Source: a virus
IMG/VR virus record: IMGVR_UViG_3300036944_001324
Location: 124,001 to 188,000 of that record
Reading direction: 5' to 3' (one strand)
Length of the DNA: 64,000 nt
The position numbers and the translations under genes are program-made. The notes beneath the pieces are model-generated. The model had not been told where the DNA came from and searched no databases. It was given only the letters and a program-made list of their open reading frames with translations. Positions 1 to 8,101 of the stretch are shown here, in pieces. The stretch's first letter is position 1. Each line of letters opens with the position of its first letter.

Positions 1-1
1 C

Positions 2-64
2 AAGGCAACTATCAGCTACGTTGGCAAGTACATTGCTGACATGGTGGAAGTGTTCAACAACTAA
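2..64 (+). CDS. C-terminal end of a gene cut by the window edge
   Basis: Only the last 20 codons are present, ending ...DMVEVFNN and a TAA at 62-64. A terminator hairpin follows directly. Too little remains to name the protein. The frame is supported by the stop position and by codon choice like that of the neighbouring genes. Confidence 0.55.
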   Translation, partial: KATISYVGKYIADMVEVFNN

Positions 65-82
65 TCCCTTGGTTGTAGAAAC

Positions 83-126
83 GGCATAACAAGGAGAGTC
101 CCTTCATCGGGCTCTCCTTTTATGTT
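83..126 (+). terminator. Intergenic hairpin terminator of the GGCATAA/TTATG family
   Basis: Stem AAGGAGAGTCCC / GGGCTCTCCTTT with a short loop, inside outer arms GGCATAA and TTATGTTGC. A T-rich stretch on the 3' side supports termination. Confidence 0.75.
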
Positions 127-152
127 GCTCAACCTATTCCAAAGAGGAAGAT

Positions 153-881
153 ATGGATTTCAGTCAATTGCACCGGGACGCAGCAGCAGTGAAGAAAACT
201 CTGCTGATGACGCCTGGTGATAACAGCGTGTACACCAAGACGGGATGCAAGGTTTACTTCCCGCAGCGCTTCCTTGATCGCTCTATGGCGTTCGTAGGCA
301 GTGAGAACTTGGTCTGCGGTATTGTGGCTATCGTGTTGGAAACCGGCGAGTACGCAGTCTTGTCGGTGAACGCCATGGTTCCGATGGAGCCCGACACAAT
401 CGAGAAGGTTAACTACCTTGGTGTCGATTATGTGGAGTTTGGTTTTGAGCCCGGTGCTCGTGTCATCAAGACCCTTGATTTGGTCAAGAACGACATCTTG
501 GTTTACCGGATCAACAACGAACTTATCTCCAAAGGAAATGTTCCTTGGTACATGGAGTACGACGACATGGCTGCAGTGTTTGATACTGCGGCCAAACATG
601 CAGGCACCAACATCGCTGAAAACAGTGAGGTGACGGAACTCATCGTTTCATTGATCGCGCGTGACCAAGAAGATCGCACGGTTTACTACCGCTCGACTAT
701 CAACACGCCAGAAGAGATGAAAGCCAAGAAAGTAGCATGGATCGCCATGATGAGCGCTGCTTACTCAGCGACCAATACCCTGAACAAACTAGGCGGCAGC
801 TACTTCACTGAAGGTGCTTTGTCCGCTATGGTCTATCCGACTGAACGTGTGGAGAAGATCGAAGAGTTGATCCGAGCCTGA
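153..881 (+). CDS. Unknown 242-aa protein
   Basis: ATG with AGAGGAAG close upstream. The protein is mixed alpha/beta with no signal peptide or membrane segment, and no recognised motif. It sits just after a terminator and three bases before the next gene, so 153-1154 is probably a two-gene transcription unit. The nearby prohead protease might suggest a virion role, but nothing in the sequence proves it. Confidence 0.8.
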   Translation: MDFSQLHRDAAAVKKTLLMTPGDNSVYTKTGCKVYFPQRFLDRSMAFVGSENLVCGIVAIVLETGEYAVLSVNAMVPMEPDTIEKVNYLGVDYVEFGFEPGARVIKTLDLVKNDILVYRINNELISKGNVPWYMEYDDMAAVFDTAAKHAGTNIAENSEVTELIVSLIARDQEDRTVYYRSTINTPEEMKAKKVAWIAMMSAAYSATNTLNKLGGSYFTEGALSAMVYPTERVEKIEELIRA

Positions 882-884
882 GTC

Positions 885-1154
885 ATGGAAGACGCGGCTT
901 TCGATCAGTTCACGTTCGTCATGTTGATCATGACGCTCAAAGAGATCGCTCACACTGAGATCTTTCGGACCAACCAAGAACGCTCTAAGCGTTTCGCCAC
1001 GAATTACCCGACGCTCATGGCGGGCGGTTACGTGTGTAGTTGGGGGGTTACCCTATGGTTGTTGTTTGACAACGCTCCAGCGGCCATTGCGGGCTTCCTA
1101 GCGGCATTCCTGTGGGAGGTTCTCATGACACCTACAGCTGGCCGTAAAAAGTAG
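885..1154 (+). CDS. Small two-segment membrane protein
   Basis: 89 aa, starting three bases after the previous stop, so translation is probably coupled. Residues about 45-62 (AGGYVCSWGVTLWLLF) and 65-81 (PAAIAGFLAAFLWEVL) form two hydrophobic segments, followed by a basic C-terminus ending RKK. It is probably an inner-membrane protein. A holin-like role is possible from the topology alone, but no lysis gene is adjacent. A perfect 14-bp terminator stem follows. Confidence 0.7.
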   Translation: MEDAAFDQFTFVMLIMTLKEIAHTEIFRTNQERSKRFATNYPTLMAGGYVCSWGVTLWLLFDNAPAAIAGFLAAFLWEVLMTPTAGRKK

Positions 1155-1165
1155 ACATACTACAA

Positions 1166-1206
1166 GCATAAAAGCCAGCCGTAAAAAGCTGGCTTTTATG
1201 CTGTTT
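1166..1206 (+). terminator. Perfect 14-bp bidirectional terminator hairpin
   Basis: GCATAAAAGCCAGC (1166-1179) pairs exactly with GCTGGCTTTTATGC (1188-1201). A-tract and T-tract flank the core symmetrically, so it could stop transcription from either side. It is a member of the dispersed GGCATAA/TTATGC family. Confidence 0.85.
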
Positions 1207-1225
1207 AGTAGGGTGAAGGTAACAT

Positions 1226-1258
1226 TTTTCAGCGATACATCATCGATGTGTATTGGTA
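1226..1258 (+). promoter_or_regulatory. Dispersed promoter-like element, copy 1
   Basis: Begins TTTTCAGCGATACATCATC and continues GATGTGTATTGG. The same core occurs at 28984, 41064, 51053 and 56096, always on the plus strand between a terminator or intergenic gap and a gene. Here it lies between two hairpins upstream of the 1398 gene. The promoter role is inferred. Confidence 0.55.
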
Positions 1259-1272
1259 CGTCTAAGCGTACA

Positions 1273-1307
1273 AGCCCTGGCTAGCAACCAGGGTTTTTAT
1301 GCCGTCT
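1273..1307 (+). terminator. Hairpin with conserved ATGCCGTCT tail
   Basis: CCCTGG / CCAGGG stem followed by TTTTTATGCCGTCT. It lies only about 15 bases after promoter-like copy 1, so it could attenuate transcription of the 1398 gene rather than end an upstream unit. Confidence 0.65.
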
Positions 1308-1342
1308 AAATGCAAACTTCTCACTAAACGGATTTTATAAAA

Positions 1343-1370
1343 ACCGGACACCTAATTGCGTGTGTCCGGT
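1343..1370 (+). promoter_or_regulatory. Leader hairpin next to a candidate start codon
   Basis: ACCGGACAC (1343-1351) and GTGTCCGGT (1362-1370) form a perfect 9-bp stem with a 10-base loop. An ATG follows directly at 1371. There is no T-tract, so an RNA structure acting on translation, or a protein-binding site, is more likely than a terminator. Confidence 0.5.
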
Positions 1371-1397
1371 ATGTCGTTCAATCATCGAAAGAAAAAC

Positions 1398-1823
1398 ATG
1401 CAATACTTGAATCAACTCACTGGTCGTTCTTTCTCTTTGTCTTTGGTGGTTTGTGAGAAAAGAGGTAAAGGGGTAATTGCCTATCTTGTTCCAACACATC
1501 TCGTAGGTAATCCCGTTATTGGGGTTATGGATAGAACGCGCATGACGCCGAGCGACGGAAAACCCTGGTATCCAGTGTTCGAGGGTGACGACCTTATCTC
1601 GGCGCTCGCTGGACTGGAAACTTCTATTTCTGTCGTACTCTCACGGACACGAAACGGCGAGATAATTTCCGTAGAGAAGTTCGCAGCGATGACGTGGAAC
1701 ACAGCAGTGTCCACTATTCAACATAACCGACCCGTTCTGAGTGTTACAGCTATTCTTAAAATGGAAGACATCTCACAGCTCATTCCGCGAGATAAGGCCG
1801 ACCCGCCTTCCTGCGGTATCTAA
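1398..1823 (+). CDS. Unknown 141-aa protein
   Basis: Two in-frame ATGs are possible, 1371 and 1398. I prefer 1398 because a purine-rich GAAAGAAAAA lies just upstream, while 1371 abuts a hairpin; the choice is not firm. The product is mostly beta strand, for example GVIAYLVPTHLVGNPVIGVM, with no recognised domain. It is preceded by promoter-like copy 1 and followed nine bases later by the next gene. Confidence 0.7.
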   Translation: MQYLNQLTGRSFSLSLVVCEKRGKGVIAYLVPTHLVGNPVIGVMDRTRMTPSDGKPWYPVFEGDDLISALAGLETSISVVLSRTRNGEIISVEKFAAMTWNTAVSTIQHNRPVLSVTAILKMEDISQLIPRDKADPPSCGI

Positions 1824-1832
1824 GGGGTTATC

Positions 1833-2219
1833 ATGAAAGACTTTTTCACATCTGAAGTTTTGCACCCTACTGGGTTTGCCAAGATGCAGGACAAAGACGC
1901 CGTTCGTCACAAAATCGGATTGATCTTAGCCGGTGCAGATCACGCCTATTTGATCCTCGCTGACCATCCTCTTGGTCTCTACGATAAGGACAAACTTCAC
2001 GAACACCAAGAAAGCTTTCGCAAAGAAGTTTCTGCTATCGTGGTGCAAGCCAGTTACGTACTGGACAACTTAACCCAGTGGGGTGTTTGTCCTGAAGCAG
2101 ATAAGAACATGCTGGACTTCGTGATTGCAAAAGCATGGGGTAATCACCATGCGTTGGTGCGGTTGATGGATGAGGAATGTCATGTAGCAAAGTTATCGAA
2201 AGGTACTTTGAAGCATTAA
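1833..2219 (+). CDS. Unknown 128-aa protein
   Basis: ATG with AAGGGG about seven bases upstream. Predicted mostly helical and rich in His (HEHQESF, GNHHALVRL). No family is recognised. It is probably cotranscribed with the 1398 gene and ends before a hairpin terminator. Confidence 0.75.
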   Translation: MKDFFTSEVLHPTGFAKMQDKDAVRHKIGLILAGADHAYLILADHPLGLYDKDKLHEHQESFRKEVSAIVVQASYVLDNLTQWGVCPEADKNMLDFVIAKAWGNHHALVRLMDEECHVAKLSKGTLKH

Positions 2220-2248
2220 AGGAAAGTCACTACAGGACGAAGACAGGA

Positions 2249-2273
2249 ATTATGTGTACGTAATTCCCTGACA
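2249..2273 (+). repeat. Short inverted repeat
   Basis: GGAATTA / TAATTCC arms around a central TGTGTACG, between the 1833 gene and a terminator. Its role is unknown; it could be a regulatory dyad. Confidence 0.4.
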
Positions 2274-2282
2274 CCATAAACC

Positions 2283-2317
2283 CCCTTAGTAGCTACAAGG
2301 CTACTAAGGGATCTTTA
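2283..2317 (+). terminator. Hairpin terminator ahead of the protease gene
   Basis: CCCTTAGTAG / CTACTAAGGG stem followed by ATCTTTAT. It lacks the ATGCCGTC tail of the common family. Confidence 0.65.
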
Positions 2318-2347
2318 TCGGGGTCTTTCTTTTCTTATCTTCGCCCT

Positions 2348-3097
2348 ATGAACAACATTCGTTTTACCTGCACCTCGCTGGCTAACACCGGCAAGAAAGG
2401 CATCTTGGTGCCTGATGCCGATGGTTACTACACACAAACCATCGGTGGCTTGTCCATCTTCAATTCGGCTGGTCATTTCTACGAAGCCAATCGTGCAGCG
2501 TTGTCTCTCTTTGAGAACTCGTCTGCGTTCATGCGACGTGTCAAACGCGGCGCCCTTCGTGCTGAAGTCGACCATCCCGAATGGAAGAAAGGCATGACTG
2601 AGGATGAGTACGCTGCACGGATGATGACCATCGACCCCCGCAACGAATGCGCCCACTTCTCCGAGATCTTCCTTGACACGAAGAACTTCAAGAATGCAGA
2701 TGGAACTCCCGTGGTTGCTATCATGGGTAAGTTCAAGCCTTCCGGCGTGCACGGCGAAATGCTGCAAAAGAAAGTGGACAATGGCAAAGAGAACGTTTGC
2801 TTCTCTATCCGAGCTTTCACCCAGGACACCTACCAACGTGGCGTACGTCATCGCACGTTGTGCGAAGTCATCACGTTCGACTACGTGAACGAACCTGGCA
2901 TCCACATCGCTGAGAAATTCAAGAGCCCGACGCTTGAGAGCTACGTGGACAAGACCTGGACCCGTGAAACCATCGAGAAGGCTTGCGATCGTCAAGTCCT
3001 GAACTTCGGTCGTGAGTCCGTCACCCTGAGCAAAGAACAGTTGTTCGAGAGCTTCGGTTGGAAAGAACAATCGATGCCTGGCTTTACCCGCTGGTAA
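2348..3097 (+). CDS. Prohead maturation protease (T4 gp21 / phiKZ gp175 type)
   Basis: The 249-aa product keeps the layout of phage prohead serine proteases. There is a G-L-E-DHP block (ALRAEVDHPEW, His76), then a beta-rich stretch, then a glycine-containing helix and VCFSIRAF, where Ser153 matches the nucleophile of the VSSRG-type motif in T4 gp21. Such proteases cleave scaffold and inner-body proteins during capsid maturation. The gene stands alone between two terminators. The assignment rests on motifs seen by eye; the family is well established. Confidence 0.72.
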   Translation: MNNIRFTCTSLANTGKKGILVPDADGYYTQTIGGLSIFNSAGHFYEANRAALSLFENSSAFMRRVKRGALRAEVDHPEWKKGMTEDEYAARMMTIDPRNECAHFSEIFLDTKNFKNADGTPVVAIMGKFKPSGVHGEMLQKKVDNGKENVCFSIRAFTQDTYQRGVRHRTLCEVITFDYVNEPGIHIAEKFKSPTLESYVDKTWTRETIEKACDRQVLNFGRESVTLSKEQLFESFGWKEQSMPGFTRW

Positions 3098-3107
3098 TCC
3101 GGTAACA

Positions 3108-3150
3108 ACATAAAAAGAGCCTTCCTTTACGGGAAGGCTCTTATGCCGTC
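3108..3150 (+). terminator. Terminator hairpin with ATGCCGTC tail
   Basis: AAGAGCCTTCC / GGAAGGCTCTT stem followed by ATGCCGTC. A second inverted copy of the arm (GACGGCATAA) lies at 3163-3172, making a wider palindrome. Confidence 0.75.
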
Positions 3151-3173
3151 AGAGTTTATATAGACGGCATAAA

Positions 3174-3212
3174 CGGCACGTCCGGATTCCCCCACCAGGA
3201 GTGCCGAACGTG
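3174..3212 (+). promoter_or_regulatory. Long hairpin in a 395-base gene-free stretch
   Basis: GGCACGTCCGG pairs with CCGAACGTGCC (one mismatch) around an 18-base loop that contains AGGAG. The region 3098-3492 has no convincing gene: the short frames in it use non-ATG starts and have atypical composition. It may be an untranslated leader or small RNA. Confidence 0.4.
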
Positions 3213-3492
3213 CCTTGCTTCAATGAGGACAACATTGATGCTGTTTATGGGTGGGTCAAACAGAGGTGCTTCACAGCAATCCTAACCACCGTTCCGAAGA
3301 ACCGGAGATGCTTCCGTCAATCAACCTTCCCACTGAACTTGCAAAACAGCAGGGGATCAATCACATTATTTATCCCATTCCATCCAGTCTGAACCATCGT
3401 ATCCTAAAAAAATTCAATCACACATCATTGATTGGAGATGCATCCACCTCTGGATTGCAGCTTCGATCAACCTAACCTTTCTTTCAACCAAC

Positions 3493-3765
3493 ATGAAGAC
3501 CTTCGATTTTCTTGGTCACGCCTACGATGCTGACCGCGCTACTTTGTTGGTGCGCATGTCTGGGCCTGACATTATGATCAAGGTCGATGACATGGTACTC
3601 ACGAGTGCTAAGCTCGTAACTGACCACTTCAGTTTGCCCTGTGTGGTTCAGCATGAGAACAAGTACCACGCTTTGTCTTTGCCGCAGGACTTCAAAGCCT
3701 CCGGTGAAATCAAAGTGCGCTTGCTCTCGAAACCGACCCTGAAGCGATTCCGGGTTGGTGCGTAA
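3493..3765 (+). CDS. Unknown 90-aa protein
   Basis: ATG start. Beta-rich small protein (IMIKVDDMVL, EIKVRLLSKPTLKRF) with a basic C-terminus and no recognised domain. It lies between a long leader and a GC-rich terminator region. Confidence 0.65.
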   Translation: MKTFDFLGHAYDADRATLLVRMSGPDIMIKVDDMVLTSAKLVTDHFSLPCVVQHENKYHALSLPQDFKASGEIKVRLLSKPTLKRFRVGA

Positions 3766-3873
3766 GGCATGGATTTGGCGGTTTGCCAGGAACTGCTGGC
3801 CGCGCCGGTGCCCGCGTGAGATTCGTCTCATAGCCGACGCCGCGCCGTTTGCAGGTCCGTTTTTGAAACCGTC

Positions 3874-3930
3874 TCCCCGCTGGCGTAGTTCTCCTCCCTC
3901 CCTCTCGGTTGCCAGCGGGGATCTTTTTTC
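3874..3930 (+). terminator. GC-rich hairpin terminator
   Basis: CCCCGCTGGC / GCCAGCGGGG with a pyrimidine-rich loop, followed by ATCTTTTTTC. A strong intrinsic terminator before the 3967 gene. The 3766-3873 stretch is unusually GC-rich. Confidence 0.75.
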
Positions 3931-3966
3931 TTTCTGTCTCTCAACTCTCTTTCAAGGAAAAGCAAC

Positions 3967-4362
3967 ATGTCCAAAGTCGACCTCGACGCGCAATACGTCA
4001 CCCCGATCTATGACCACCTGAAGGCCGGAAACACCGAAGAAGACCTGCACATCAAGACCGCACCCGAAGGCATCACCGGCGACTCCATCAAGCTGCACCA
4101 GACGCACGACATCAACTTCGTGGCCGGCGCCACCCGCGCCGTCACCCGCCTGGCCAAGGAAAACTTCACTGCCAACGACGGCCTGGAATCCGAAACGCAG
4201 ACCCTGGGCATGTCCGGCAAGAACAGCGTCACCGTGACCGCTGAACGCACTGGTGTTGTCAATGTGACCGTGGTCAACCGCGCGGCCGACGCCGGCGCAG
4301 GTGAACTCCGCAAGGCCACCAAGGCCTTCGCCGAGGCCATGAAAGAAGCCCAAGAAGCGTAA
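3967..4362 (+). CDS. Unknown 131-aa protein with high-expression codon use
   Basis: ATG with AAGGAAAAG upstream. Codons are strongly biased to C- or G-ending choices, as in the sheath, tube and ChmA genes and unlike its neighbours, which suggests an abundant protein. The middle is beta-rich (SVTVTAERTGVVNVTVVN) and the C-terminus helical (ATKAFAEAMKEAQEA). It has its own terminator on each side. A small abundant virion or DNA-associated protein is plausible; no family is recognised. Confidence 0.75.
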   Translation: MSKVDLDAQYVTPIYDHLKAGNTEEDLHIKTAPEGITGDSIKLHQTHDINFVAGATRAVTRLAKENFTANDGLESETQTLGMSGKNSVTVTAERTGVVNVTVVNRAADAGAGELRKATKAFAEAMKEAQEA

Positions 4363-4387
4363 CCGCTTCCGGCTTTCCTGCAATCGC

Positions 4388-4428
4388 AATAAAAGAGAGG
4401 CCGCTCGGGCCTCTCTTTTTTATGCCCT
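4388..4428 (+). terminator. Terminator hairpin
   Basis: AAAAGAGAGGCC / GGGCCTCTCTTTTTT stem with a GCTC loop, then TATGCC. Confidence 0.8.
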
Positions 4429-4454
4429 CTTTCATTTTTGTTTCAAATAAAATC

Positions 4455-4964
4455 ATGGCACAAACTAAATACGAACAACTCGAGTTGCTCAGAAAACTGT
4501 CTCTGCGCATCCAGCGTGAGATCGTTGACATCGTCGGAGGGACCCAAAATCTCAAAATGATCAAAGACGTGATTGAAGGAACTCCGGTCGATCCGTCTGC
4601 AGCGGACGTTTTCGACAAGCTCACTGTCGCTCAGGTTTTCAAAGCCGGTCTTCACAACGATCTGGCTGTCTTCCTGCGACTGCAGACTTACCACCGGCGA
4701 GTGCCTGGCCTGCTTCGGGAGCTGGGGGGAGCTCTTGGTGAGAAGAAAACTGGCATGGACAACGAAGCCTGGCTGAAAGTTGTCATCAGTATTGCAGCGC
4801 AGGCAAGCGGAGATACTGACAAACCCACGGAATGGTCCATCCCGTGCTTGGAAGAATTGGTAGACAACCAATTAGTCCTTGAAGATCTGAACCATCTTCG
4901 AAGCCGTAACGTCAACAAGCTTTTCCACAAGCTGGCTTTGAACGTCGCGTGTCCGGCACCCTAA
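4455..4964 (+). CDS. Unknown 169-aa helical protein
   Basis: ATG at 4455 chosen over the in-frame ATG at 4422, which lies in the terminator tail. Largely helical throughout (QLELLRKLSLRIQREIVDIV, AAQASGDTDKP, VLEDLNHLRSRNVNKLFHKL). No membrane segment or recognised domain. A single-gene unit between terminators. Confidence 0.72.
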   Translation: MAQTKYEQLELLRKLSLRIQREIVDIVGGTQNLKMIKDVIEGTPVDPSAADVFDKLTVAQVFKAGLHNDLAVFLRLQTYHRRVPGLLRELGGALGEKKTGMDNEAWLKVVISIAAQASGDTDKPTEWSIPCLEELVDNQLVLEDLNHLRSRNVNKLFHKLALNVACPAP

Positions 4965-4982
4965 TCCACGGAGGACACGACC

Positions 4983-5021
4983 ATATAGGAGGACCCCGAA
5001 GGGTCCTCCTGCTATGCCGTT
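4983..5021 (+). terminator. Terminator hairpin
   Basis: GGAGGACCC / GGGTCCTCC with a CGAA loop, then CTATGCCGTTTC. Confidence 0.75.
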
Positions 5022-5030
5022 TCTATTTCT

Positions 5031-5060
5031 TTTTGGCGATATATGCTCGTCGGGATATGG
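5031..5060 (+). promoter_or_regulatory. Weak copy of the promoter-like element
   Basis: TTTTGGCGATATATGCTCGT followed by CGGGATATGG partly matches the TTTTCAGCGATACATCATCG element. It lies between a terminator and the 5104 gene, as the other copies do, but has several mismatches. Confidence 0.3.
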
Positions 5061-5103
5061 AGTTCTATCCTGTCTTTTTCATCAACCTTTAAGGAGTATC
5101 CTC

Positions 5104-6309
5104 ATGATCCATCGCAAGCAAAACCCCAATGTTGTTAACACTGTGCAGCAACCCGCCAAGATTACTGACATCACGGCACCCGCAGCTTTCTGTCACATCA
5201 AGCAAGGTCACATGGCTGTTGACGCTATGCATGCCGGTTTGATCAACGCCTACGAGTTGGCGTTGTACAACAGCCCTGCAGGCCTCGCTTACCACATCGT
5301 TAACATCTTCGAGCAAGAAGGTCTGGATGTTTTTATCGGTACCCAGCAAATCGACACGTTGCTCGAGCAAGGTATTTTGGAAGCTGTAGCGGCACTTAAC
5401 AAAGTTCGCAAACAAGTTCCAGAGTTTCTGGCGCAAGTCAACCAGATCCGTGCATACCTGCAAACACGCGACGCTGAGCACATTATCCGACTGTGTAGCG
5501 AAGTGGTGAGCTTCGCCAACAGTGGTAAATCTGAGTCCAGTAGTTTTAATGACACGCTCAGTCAGCAACTCGGCTGGGTAAACATTTCAGGTATTGAGCG
5601 GACCAACTACTTCACTGAACGTACTGCACAAGGTAGTTTTAACGATGTCTTCTGGACTAACGCTCTGAGCGAGATCTATGGATCGAACCTTCTTGCCAAG
5701 GTACGGTACATGAAGAATCCAGAGAGCTGGCCCAATCCAGCTGAAGTTGGTAAACAGCCTGCTGCAAGTTCGCCCCCGGATGTGCGAGACGACAACCCGA
5801 TCATCCGTACGGCTCCCTTCCAAGAAACCAAGGAAGACGATCGTAATCCTACTCCCGAGGAGTTGGTCTACGGTAAGACGGCTGGCGAGATGATCGAGAA
5901 GATGACGAGTGTTCGCTCGACTTCTCTTCTTCTGACTTTGTTCGCTGACGAGTTGTATTCGCGTCGTGACTTGGGGGTCGTGGGGATGGAAAAACTCTTC
6001 ATCGATTTTCAACAAATTGGCTCAGACTCCTTCGAAGAGATGATGGACCTTGCGCGAAGCCAGGACAAAGATGGGTCACTTTGGGTGACACGTTTGGAGA
6101 GCATGAAGGTTGACGAGTTGACCGAACTCATGTTGTGCCACTACAAGGCACTGAGCTACTTCGTTAGTCCGAGTAATAGGTGGAAACTCTCGATGGCGCA
6201 CGAAGACTACTTGTCTGTTTTCAAGACTAAGTTGGTACTGGAAGCTTTTCCAAGTACACCCCTGTCTGTCTGGAAGCAGCTTACTGAGCCGCGGCCTCTT
6301 TGGGAGTAA
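5104..6309 (+). CDS. Unknown 401-aa protein
   Basis: Start chosen at 5104 because AAGGAGTATCCTC lies directly before it. The N-terminal 130 residues are helical. About residues 190-245 form a low-complexity linker rich in Pro, Asp and Glu, and a second helical domain follows. This two-domain layout with a linker is common in phage structural or assembly proteins, but no family is recognised. Confidence 0.75.
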   Translation: MIHRKQNPNVVNTVQQPAKITDITAPAAFCHIKQGHMAVDAMHAGLINAYELALYNSPAGLAYHIVNIFEQEGLDVFIGTQQIDTLLEQGILEAVAALNKVRKQVPEFLAQVNQIRAYLQTRDAEHIIRLCSEVVSFANSGKSESSSFNDTLSQQLGWVNISGIERTNYFTERTAQGSFNDVFWTNALSEIYGSNLLAKVRYMKNPESWPNPAEVGKQPAASSPPDVRDDNPIIRTAPFQETKEDDRNPTPEELVYGKTAGEMIEKMTSVRSTSLLLTLFADELYSRRDLGVVGMEKLFIDFQQIGSDSFEEMMDLARSQDKDGSLWVTRLESMKVDELTELMLCHYKALSYFVSPSNRWKLSMAHEDYLSVFKTKLVLEAFPSTPLSVWKQLTEPRPLWE

Positions 6310-6318
6310 TGCTTTAAC

Positions 6319-6360
6319 GGCATAAAAAGAGGCTCCCGCAAGGGAGCCTCTTATGCTGTC
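6319..6360 (+). terminator. Bidirectional terminator between convergent genes
   Basis: GGCATAAAAAGAGGCTCCC pairs with GGGAGCCTCTTATGCTG around a GCAA loop. It sits between the plus-strand 5104 gene and the end of the minus-strand 6376 gene, so it can serve both. Confidence 0.85.
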
Positions 6361-6375
6361 TATTTCTTTTTTTGT

Positions 6376-8037
6376 TTAGACGGAGTGCAGCGGAACTGCA
6401 ACTACACCCAAACGCAAATCACCTTGGTCGGTACGGCGGATGAATTCCATCTGCAGATTCGACTGAGAAGACAGGTTCAGGGATACCGTGAACTCTTGGT
6501 TCCACATGGAGATGGGAACTTCAGAACGCGCAGCACCGATGAACATGGCAATGTGAGTAGGCTCTGGAGCCTTTTGCTCTTTGCGAAGGTCGTACAGCGG
6601 CTTGGAGTCGTAGAAGACCCGGTCAAGCCAGTCGTTGAAGTTGGTGATACCTGCACGGATGTTAAGACGCCAGAGGTTCTGGTTGATCATGTTCACCTGG
6701 GCGCTCAAAGCTTCACCGAACAAAGGTTCTTGGTTAGGCTCGAAAGCCAGCTTCCAGTTAGCACCTGCAACCGTTCCAGGGCTCATCAAGACCACTGTCT
6801 GGGTTTGGGTGTGGATGAAGCTTGGGAGGGCTTGCGAGACATCCTTGAGGTTGACGCGCACCGAGAGCTTCTGCACCAGACCGTAACCAACAGGATTGAA
6901 GACGTCCGAGCTTTGGTTGAAGTAGATGTAGGGTGTCACATCGAACATGACATCACGGTTCAGATCGCTCATGAACCAGCGCATCTGGTATTCAGACAGG
7001 TCAGAACGCCAGACAGGGTAGCCAGAGAGCTTGATCGTGAAGGCGCCGCGCTGCTCGGTTGTCACCAGATCGTACGGTTCAGCGATGTGCTTTCCGTCCG
7101 CCGATACGAGCTGTCCGTACGCCACTTCCGTGGTGTCAAGACGGTAGCGCAAAACCAGAGGAACGTGCTGGCCAGGGTAAGTACCTACGAAGCGCTCCAG
7201 ACCCAGCAGGGAGAACTTGCCACCGTCTACAGGCAGCAAGATACTGGAGCCGTCCGAGTAGTGGACTCGGCCGAACATGTTCATCGCTTGCAGTGGAACG
7301 TTGATCGGGTATTCGATCACGTGATCGTCCGTCTGACTCATGAAAGGCGATTCCAGCGTTACGTGCGAGACGTAACGCGTGTCAGCGGCCAGGTCAGGGA
7401 TGAAAGAGCTGTTGTTGACCCAGAGAGTACGGCGGGATACTTCCCCACCTTCAGCCGTGTAGATCACAGCAGTGACCATCGCGCCATCAACGAGTTCTTC
7501 GTTGGTGTAGCACGTAGGGATGACCTTGATGCCGTGGTTTTCATGGGTGTCCATGGCCACCAACACGAGGGGGATGTTGTGCGTCAGGAACGTACCGTTT
7601 TGGTCGTACAGCATACCCAAGACATGGCCCGAAGCAGAGATGTTCGTGCCTTTGAAGATCTTGGCGTATGCGGCGGTATCTGCGTGCAGTTTCAGGCGTG
7701 CGTCAACATGCAGCTTGTGCGGTGTCACGCTCGAATCGAGATAGATCCGGTACGTATCAGGCTGAGAGCCCACACCAGCGGCAAGCAGTTCACCTTCATT
7801 GGAAGTGCCGTTGGTGATGTCTTCGTAGGTCGGTACCAGCGTCAATGGATCGATCGCTGTGACGCGATACCGCTGGTCAGTGATGGGGTTGATCAAGTGA
7901 TCACGCACTTTAGGGACGTGTTTGTTCTGACCCGTCACACCGGTGTAGATCTGATCGATGTCCCACAGACGCCACAGAGCGTCCGGGTCGTAAGTGACGG
8001 TATAGCCGTCTGGAGCTTGGATGGTTTGGACTGCCAT
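6376..8037 (-). CDS. Large probable virion protein (553 aa)
   Basis: Beta-rich protein with no membrane segment. It is the last of a three-gene minus-strand block next to the sheath and tube genes. In phiKZ, genes 26-28 beside the terminase and sheath genes encode virion proteins, so a tail or injected-protein role is a synteny inference. No enzymatic motif is visible. Confidence 0.72.
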   Translation of the reverse strand: MAVQTIQAPDGYTVTYDPDALWRLWDIDQIYTGVTGQNKHVPKVRDHLINPITDQRYRVTAIDPLTLVPTYEDITNGTSNEGELLAAGVGSQPDTYRIYLDSSVTPHKLHVDARLKLHADTAAYAKIFKGTNISASGHVLGMLYDQNGTFLTHNIPLVLVAMDTHENHGIKVIPTCYTNEELVDGAMVTAVIYTAEGGEVSRRTLWVNNSSFIPDLAADTRYVSHVTLESPFMSQTDDHVIEYPINVPLQAMNMFGRVHYSDGSSILLPVDGGKFSLLGLERFVGTYPGQHVPLVLRYRLDTTEVAYGQLVSADGKHIAEPYDLVTTEQRGAFTIKLSGYPVWRSDLSEYQMRWFMSDLNRDVMFDVTPYIYFNQSSDVFNPVGYGLVQKLSVRVNLKDVSQALPSFIHTQTQTVVLMSPGTVAGANWKLAFEPNQEPLFGEALSAQVNMINQNLWRLNIRAGITNFNDWLDRVFYDSKPLYDLRKEQKAPEPTHIAMFIGAARSEVPISMWNQEFTVSLNLSSQSNLQMEFIRRTDQGDLRLGVVAVPLHSV

Positions 8038-8101
8038 AAATCGACAAGGTTAGGAGAAGACAAAGAAAGAGAAACGGCGGAGTTTTACCTCCACCGGATC
8101 A

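Noticed and set aside
3201-3475. Two short frames in the 3098-3492 gap
   Set aside because: GTG or weak starts, low-complexity composition and overlap with a hairpin; not enough to call a gene.
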